DNA from: UBA10649 sp965278965
Lineage (GTDB): Bacteria > Actinomycetota > Actinomycetes > S36-B12
Length of the DNA: 64,000 nt
Assembly (NCBI GenBank): GCA_965278965.1
Contig: OZ257127.1
Span: 2,914,001 to 2,978,000, forward strand
Reading direction: 5' to 3'
Shown: one piece after another, positions 59,485 to 64,000 of the stretch
Layout: each line of letters begins with the position of its first letter
How positions within the stretch are numbered: position 1 is the stretch's first letter
Translations under genes and position numbers: made by a program
The notes under the pieces: generated by a model
What the model saw: only the letters and a program-made list of their open reading frames with translations
Databases searched by the model: none
What the model was told of the DNA's origin: nothing

Positions 59485-61509
59485 GTGCTTCCCCGCCGCG
59501 ACGGGTGGCGCTCCACGCGCCGCTCGGCTCGTCCTGTGCGCCGCGTCCTGACGGCGAGTGTCGTCGGCGTGCTCGTGCTCGCTGTGGGCGTCGTCCTCCC
59601 CACCACTGCTGGGGCGACGACGGGCGCAGCAAAGGGCAGCGGCGACAGTGGTTGGGCCCCGAACACGTGGACCGGCGAGGCGGCCGGGCCGCCGGTGCCC
59701 GGGACGGGGCTGCCGGCCGCGGCCCAGCCCGGTCAGCCGCAGGGGATGCCCCAGGGCGCCTACGACGTCGCGCCCGTGTACGAGGGCCAGGCCCAGTGCG
59801 ACCCGGTGGCCAAGCCGGGCGTCCAGCGCATGTCCGACCTCATCAAGGCCACGTACGGCGCGAACCAGACGGTGTGGATCCCACGGGCCTGCGACGTCGG
59901 CGGTCAGAGCGAGCACAAGGAGGGCCGTGCGCTCGACTGGATGACAGACGTCCGCGATGCCCAGGGCCGTGCGAACGCCGAGGCCTTCCTGACGTGGCTG
60001 CTGGGACCGGACCAGTTCGGGGTGCCGTACGGCAACGCGATGCGGCTGGGCGTCATGTACATCGGCTGGAACGACCGGATCTGGCGCGGCTACGACATCA
60101 AGCGCGGCTGGACCGAGCTCAAGGGCTGCTTCGCAACCCCCAAGTCGGGCTCCGACACGACCTGCCACCGCAACCACATCCACATCTCGTTCACCTGGGA
60201 CGGAGCGAGCGGGCGGACGTCCTTCTGGGACGGCTCGCCGATGAGCTCGCCCTTCTGCGACCGGCAGAAGTCCGGCGGCTCCCAGGTCGGCGGCGGACGC
60301 GCCGGATCCGCCGTGCCCGTCGACCCGGTCCGGGTGCTGAGCACCCGCAAGGGCATCGGGGTGCCGCAGGCCTGCCGCCTGGAGCAGGACCGGTGGAACG
60401 GCGACAACCATCGGCTCTACGTGAAGGTGACCGGACAGGGAGGGGTCCCGCCCTCCGGAGTCGCGGCCGTCCAGGTCCAGGTCGCCGGGCTCGGCGCCAA
60501 CGCCAACACCACGCTGCGGATCTGGTCTCCTGGCCAGTCCAAGAGCCAGGTCGTCGTGAAGGAGCCGATGAACATGGACGCGGTCGGCACCGCGGTCGTG
60601 CCCGTCGCCTCCGACGGCACCATCGCGCTGGCCAACTCCTTCGGCGCCACGGACGTCACGGTCGACGTCACGGGCTACTTCCCGGCCGGCGACACCGCGA
60701 ACACGACCGATGCGACCCCTGGGGCGTCGTCGCCGATGGCGGACGAGGCGGCCCCGGCGAACCCGGCGCCCGCGCCGAACCCGCAGCCGTCCGAGACGTT
60801 CACCCCGCCGCCGGTCGACGAGTTCATCTCGATCGGTGCCGAGGTCGGGTACGACTCCGCCGGCGCGGGTGCGTTCCAGCCCGGCGAGCAGCGGGTCGTC
60901 GGCCTGGCCGGGGTCCCGGGCGAGGCCACCGCGGCACTGGCCCTCGTGACCACCCGCGAGGGGACCAAGAAGGGCAAGCTCCGCCTCGGAGCAGCCGACA
61001 AGGATCCGACGGCCACGTTCGCCTTCCCGAAGCGCTCGGCCCGGTCCGCCGTCATGGTGCTGCCCGTCACCGGCGGCCAGGTCAAGGTCGTCGCCCCGAA
61101 GCGAGCGTCCGTGCAGGTGCGCGTCCAGGTGCTCGGCTACGCGGTGAACGGCTCGGCGGTGAAGGTCCGCAGCGCGACCGGTGCGCGCGTCGTCAAGGCG
61201 AAGCTCGACGGCACGAGCCCGCTGGTGGTCGGCCCGCTCGCTGGGGTCGCCGGCCTGCCCAAGAAGGGCAAGAAGATCACCGGCGTCATCCTCCAGGTGA
61301 CCACCAAGGGCCGGGCCGCCGACAACGGCACCCTGAAGTCCTACGGTCTCGACGGAGCGGCACCGGGGACGAGCTCGGCACCGATCGTCGCGGGCAAGAA
61401 GTACACGACGCTGCTCGTCACGGAGATCGGCACCGACGGCAAGATCGTGCTGGCCCCGTCGGTCGCCGCCAAGGTGACCGCCAAGGTCGTCGGCTGGGTC
61501 AAGCGCTAG
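59485..61509 (+). CDS. Secreted wall-hydrolase-like protein with C-terminal beta repeats
   Basis: A 674-residue exported protein. Residues 1-47 are a long signal peptide (arginine-rich n-region; core SVVGVLVLAVGVVLP; AGA near the cut). About 85-240 is a metallohydrolase-like domain with SEHKEGRALDWMTDV and NHIHISF, resembling ARB-07466-like/M15-type peptidoglycan enzymes. After a linker, three related beta units follow, ending in V-T-G-Y-F (about 411), V-L-G-Y-A and V-V-G-W-V; the first matches the actinobacterial RVL-T-R ... DVTGYF repeat. A proline-rich spacer separates units 1 and 2. A GTG at 59536 is a possible later start. Confidence 0.75.
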   Translation: MLPRRDGWRSTRRSARPVRRVLTASVVGVLVLAVGVVLPTTAGATTGAAKGSGDSGWAPNTWTGEAAGPPVPGTGLPAAAQPGQPQGMPQGAYDVAPVYEGQAQCDPVAKPGVQRMSDLIKATYGANQTVWIPRACDVGGQSEHKEGRALDWMTDVRDAQGRANAEAFLTWLLGPDQFGVPYGNAMRLGVMYIGWNDRIWRGYDIKRGWTELKGCFATPKSGSDTTCHRNHIHISFTWDGASGRTSFWDGSPMSSPFCDRQKSGGSQVGGGRAGSAVPVDPVRVLSTRKGIGVPQACRLEQDRWNGDNHRLYVKVTGQGGVPPSGVAAVQVQVAGLGANANTTLRIWSPGQSKSQVVVKEPMNMDAVGTAVVPVASDGTIALANSFGATDVTVDVTGYFPAGDTANTTDATPGASSPMADEAAPANPAPAPNPQPSETFTPPPVDEFISIGAEVGYDSAGAGAFQPGEQRVVGLAGVPGEATAALALVTTREGTKKGKLRLGAADKDPTATFAFPKRSARSAVMVLPVTGGQVKVVAPKRASVQVRVQVLGYAVNGSAVKVRSATGARVVKAKLDGTSPLVVGPLAGVAGLPKKGKKITGVILQVTTKGRAADNGTLKSYGLDGAAPGTSSAPIVAGKKYTTLLVTEIGTDGKIVLAPSVAAKVTAKVVGWVKR

Positions 61510-61541
61510 CAACGGGCGACCGTGGCGTCCGGGCCCCCACC

Positions 61542-61547
61542 TAGGAT
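61542..61547 (+). promoter_or_regulatory. -10 box, pcrA-like gene
   Basis: TAGGAT ends six bases before the GTG at 61554. No ribosome site is visible, so the helicase mRNA is probably leaderless. Confidence 0.45.
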
Positions 61548-61553
61548 CGCCGG

Positions 61554-63860
61554 GTGAGTGAGGCCCTGTTCGACGTCGACCCCGTCGGCGACGAGCGCGC
61601 GGACCGGCGGGCCATGGCGATCCGCCGCCTCGTCGAGGACCTCAACCCCTCGCAGCGCGCAGCGGTCGAGCATCGCGGCGGCCCCCTGCTGATCGTCGCC
61701 GGGGCGGGCTCGGGCAAGACCCGCGTGCTGACCCGCCGGGTCGCCCATCTGCTGGCCACCGGCGACGCGACACCCGGGTCGATCCTGGCGATCACCTTCA
61801 CGAACAAGGCCGCCGGCGAGATGAAGGAACGGGTCTCCGAACTTGTCGGCGCGCGCGCCCGTGCCATGTGGGTCTCGACCTTCCACAGTGCCTGCGTGCG
61901 GATCCTGCGCAGCGAGGCCGGCCGGCTCGACATGGCGACGTCGTTCACGATCTACGACCAGGCCGACTCGATCCGGCTCATGGGCATGGTCCTGCGCGAC
62001 CTCGACATCGACCCCCGCAAGACGACACCGCGCTCGGTCCTGAACCAGATCTCGAACCTGAAGAACGAGCTCATCGACCACGAGACGTACTCCCGCCGCA
62101 CCGCGAACCCGATCGAGGAGCAGCTCGCGGCGGCGTACGGGGACTACCAGCGCCGGCTGCGCCGGGCCAACGCGTTCGACTTCGACGACCTCATCGGCAG
62201 CGCGGTCGCGGTCCTCCAACTCTTCCCCGACGTCGCCGAGCACTACCGCCGACGCTTCCGGCACGTCCTCGTCGACGAGTACCAGGACACCAACCACGCG
62301 CAGTACGTCCTCGTCCGCGAGCTCGTCGGCCCGACCCCCGATGCGAGCGATGCGGAGGGGCTGCCTCCGGGCCAGCTGTGCGTCGTCGGCGACGCCGACC
62401 AGTCGATCTACGCCTTCCGCGGGGCGACGATCCGCAACATCGACCAGTTCGAGCGCGACTACCCCGACGCCACCACGATCATGCTCGAGCAGAACTACCG
62501 CAGCACCCAGACGATCCTCACGGCGGCCAACGCGGTCATCTCCCGCAACTCCGGCCGACGTGAGAAGCGGCTGTGGACCGACTCCGGCGCAGGTGCGCCG
62601 ATCGTCGCGTACGTAGCCGACGACGAGCACGACGAGGCGTCGTTCGTCGCCAACGAGATCGACAAGCTCGCCGACGACGGAGCTGCCCGCGCCAGCGACG
62701 TCGCCGTCTTCTATCGGACCAACGCCCAGTCGCGGTCGCTGGAGGAGGTCTTCATCCGCGTCGGCCTGCCGTACCGCGTCGTCGGCGGCACCCGCTTCTA
62801 CGAGCGGCGCGAGGTGCGCGACGCGATCGCCTACTTGCGGGCGCTGGCCAACCCGGACGACGAGGTGTCGCTGCGGCGCATCCTCAACGTGCCCAAGCGC
62901 GGGATCGGTGACCGTGCGGAGGCGGTCGTCGACGCCTTCGGCCAGCGGGAGCGCATCAGCTTCGCTGCTGCCCTGGAGCGGGCCGCGGAGGCGCCGGGGA
63001 TCGCGACGCGGTCCCTGGCCAGCATCCAGGCGTTCACCACGATGATGTCCGACCTGCGCACCCTCGTGGAGGCCGGCACGGATCCCGCGACGGTCCTGCA
63101 GGCGGTGCTCGAGCAGTCGGGCTACCTCGCGGAGCTGTCGGCCTCGATCGACCCGCAGGACGAGGTCCGCGTGGAGAACCTCGCCGAGCTGGAGTCCGTC
63201 GCCGCCGAGTTCGGTGCCGACAACCCGGGCGGGACCCTCGGGGACTTCCTCGAACGGGTCTCACTCGTCGCGGACTCCGACGAGATCCCCGACGACGACG
63301 AGTCCGGCGGCGTCGTCACCTTGATGACCTTGCACACGGCGAAGGGGCTGGAGTTCCCGGTCGTGTTCCTGACCGGCCTGGAGGATGGCGTCTTCCCCCA
63401 CATGCGCTCGCTCGGCGACCCGCGCGAGCTGGAGGAGGAACGCCGCCTGGCCTACGTCGGCGTCACCCGGGCGCGCGAGCGGCTGTACCTGACGCGGGCG
63501 GTGACGCGGTCGGCGTGGGGGTCGCCCTCCTTCAACCCCCCGTCGCGGTTCTGGGAGGAGCTGCCCCCCGAGGTGCTCGACTGGCGGCGGGTCGAGCCGG
63601 TCGGCCGCAGTCCTCAGGCCGGCGGCTACGGGTCGGCGCCGAGCTCATCGAGCGCCGCGCTGCGGCTGGGAGACCGGATCGTCGGCACCGGCCCGGTCAT
63701 CTCGCTCGCGGCGGGCGAGCGGGTCACCCACCAGAAGTTCGGCCTCGGCACCGTCGTGTCGACCTCCGGCATCGGTGACAAGTCCGAGGCGACCATCGAC
63801 TTCGGCTCGGCCGGGGTCAAGCGGCTGCTGCTGCGCTACGCCCCCGTCGAGAAGCTGTAG
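61554..63860 (+). CDS. pcrA: ATP-dependent DNA helicase PcrA/UvrD
   Basis: Superfamily 1A helicase of 768 residues acting in repair and replication restart. Motif Ia/I is LIVAGAGSGKTRVLTRRVAH (about residues 44-63); others are FDFDDLIG, DEYQDTNHAQYVL (motif II), GDADQSIYAFRGA (motif III), YRSTQTIL (motif IV), VTLMTLHTAKGLEFPVVFL (motif V) and YVGVTRARERLYL (motif VI). The C-terminal 60 residues form the Tudor-like tail with VTHQKFGLGTVVS. GTG start. It ends 16 bases from a convergent gene. Confidence 0.96.
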   Translation: MSEALFDVDPVGDERADRRAMAIRRLVEDLNPSQRAAVEHRGGPLLIVAGAGSGKTRVLTRRVAHLLATGDATPGSILAITFTNKAAGEMKERVSELVGARARAMWVSTFHSACVRILRSEAGRLDMATSFTIYDQADSIRLMGMVLRDLDIDPRKTTPRSVLNQISNLKNELIDHETYSRRTANPIEEQLAAAYGDYQRRLRRANAFDFDDLIGSAVAVLQLFPDVAEHYRRRFRHVLVDEYQDTNHAQYVLVRELVGPTPDASDAEGLPPGQLCVVGDADQSIYAFRGATIRNIDQFERDYPDATTIMLEQNYRSTQTILTAANAVISRNSGRREKRLWTDSGAGAPIVAYVADDEHDEASFVANEIDKLADDGAARASDVAVFYRTNAQSRSLEEVFIRVGLPYRVVGGTRFYERREVRDAIAYLRALANPDDEVSLRRILNVPKRGIGDRAEAVVDAFGQRERISFAAALERAAEAPGIATRSLASIQAFTTMMSDLRTLVEAGTDPATVLQAVLEQSGYLAELSASIDPQDEVRVENLAELESVAAEFGADNPGGTLGDFLERVSLVADSDEIPDDDESGGVVTLMTLHTAKGLEFPVVFLTGLEDGVFPHMRSLGDPRELEEERRLAYVGVTRARERLYLTRAVTRSAWGSPSFNPPSRFWEELPPEVLDWRRVEPVGRSPQAGGYGSAPSSSSAALRLGDRIVGTGPVISLAAGERVTHQKFGLGTVVSTSGIGDKSEATIDFGSAGVKRLLLRYAPVEKL

Positions 63861-63876
63861 GCCTCTAGTCGCGGGG

Positions 63877-64000
63877 TCAGTAGCCGAGGGAGAAGCCGGC
63901 TCCGAGGTCCTCGGGGCGGTACGTCCGGAAGGCGATGTGGGTCTGCGTCGTCAGGACTCCGTCGACCTTGCCGATCTGGTCCGTCACGACAGCGGGCACA
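63877..64000 (-). CDS. Lrp/AsnC family regulator, C-terminal end (partial)
   Basis: On the minus strand the frame ending at TGA 63877-63879 reads VPAVVTDQIGKVDGVLTTQT ... IAFRTYRPEDLGAGFSLGY, the end of an Lrp/AsnC ligand-binding (RAM) domain. The rest, including the helix-turn-helix, lies beyond the window. The stop is 16 bases from the pcrA stop (convergent). Confidence 0.85.
   Translation of the reverse strand, partial: VPAVVTDQIGKVDGVLTTQTHIAFRTYRPEDLGAGFSLGY

Overview
This window is a high-GC segment of an actinomycete chromosome (Actinomycetota; I cannot place it to genus). The evidence is the gene content and order: the S10-spc-alpha ribosomal block with secY-adk-map-infA inside it, a WhiB-family iron-sulfur regulator beside groES-groEL1, GuaB plus GuaB3, a ChoD-like GMC oxidoreductase, many GTG starts, and many ATGA/GTGA gene overlaps. 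Nothing looks recently acquired: there are no transposases, integrases, tRNAs or CRISPR arrays. No gene-free stretch exceeds 300 bases.

Layout. 1-1.4 kb: end of fusA, then tuf. 1.5-13.8 kb: rpsJ to rplO, then secY, adk and map, all on the plus strand, with a terminator-like hairpin after tuf and a large palindrome after map. 14-20.4 kb: infA (own promoter), rpmJ, rpsM, rpsK, rpsD, rpoA, rplQ, truA and an ABC-F ATPase. 20.4-24.4 kb: a two-gene minus-strand unit (DUF4242 protein, then a large LuxR/LAL regulator) divergent from a homocysteine S-methyltransferase-family gene. 24.4-36.9 kb: rplM-rpsI-glmM, a DUF389 membrane protein on the minus strand, then a tight plus-strand chain glmS-acpS-nnr-alr-hydrolase-tsaE-tsaB-rimI-tsaD (amino-sugar and D-alanine supply for the wall, acyl-carrier activation, NAD(P)HX repair, and tRNA t6A synthesis). 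37-43.5 kb: a second homocysteine methyltransferase, a THUMP-like methyltransferase, an AIM24 protein, a HAD phosphatase, groES-groEL with two CIRCE operators, and whiB. 43.7-56.2 kb: guaB-guaB3-aldehyde dehydrogenase, an MMPL protein with a lipoprotein partner, a GMC oxidoreductase, a CD225-like membrane protein, an M23-like peptidase and guaA. 56.2-64 kb: an NYN protein, a small membrane protein, the ohrR/ohr peroxide pair, a PIG-L deacetylase, a secreted wall-hydrolase-like protein, a PcrA/UvrD helicase and the end of an Lrp/AsnC regulator.

Most genes are housekeeping. The parts worth a second look are mostly non-coding or concern initiation: a small family of related palindromes at gene 3' ends; two essential genes (truA, acpS) that appear to need CTG start codons; a run of apparently leaderless genes whose -10 boxes sit 6-7 bases before the start, twice built from the upstream gene's TAG stop codon; a cluster of GGGGAA half-sites in front of the LAL operon; a long glutamine-rich heptad coiled coil inside the MMPL protein; and a whiB-guaB junction without the sigma-factor gene that I recall occupying it in related genomes. 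I found no clearly novel multi-gene system.
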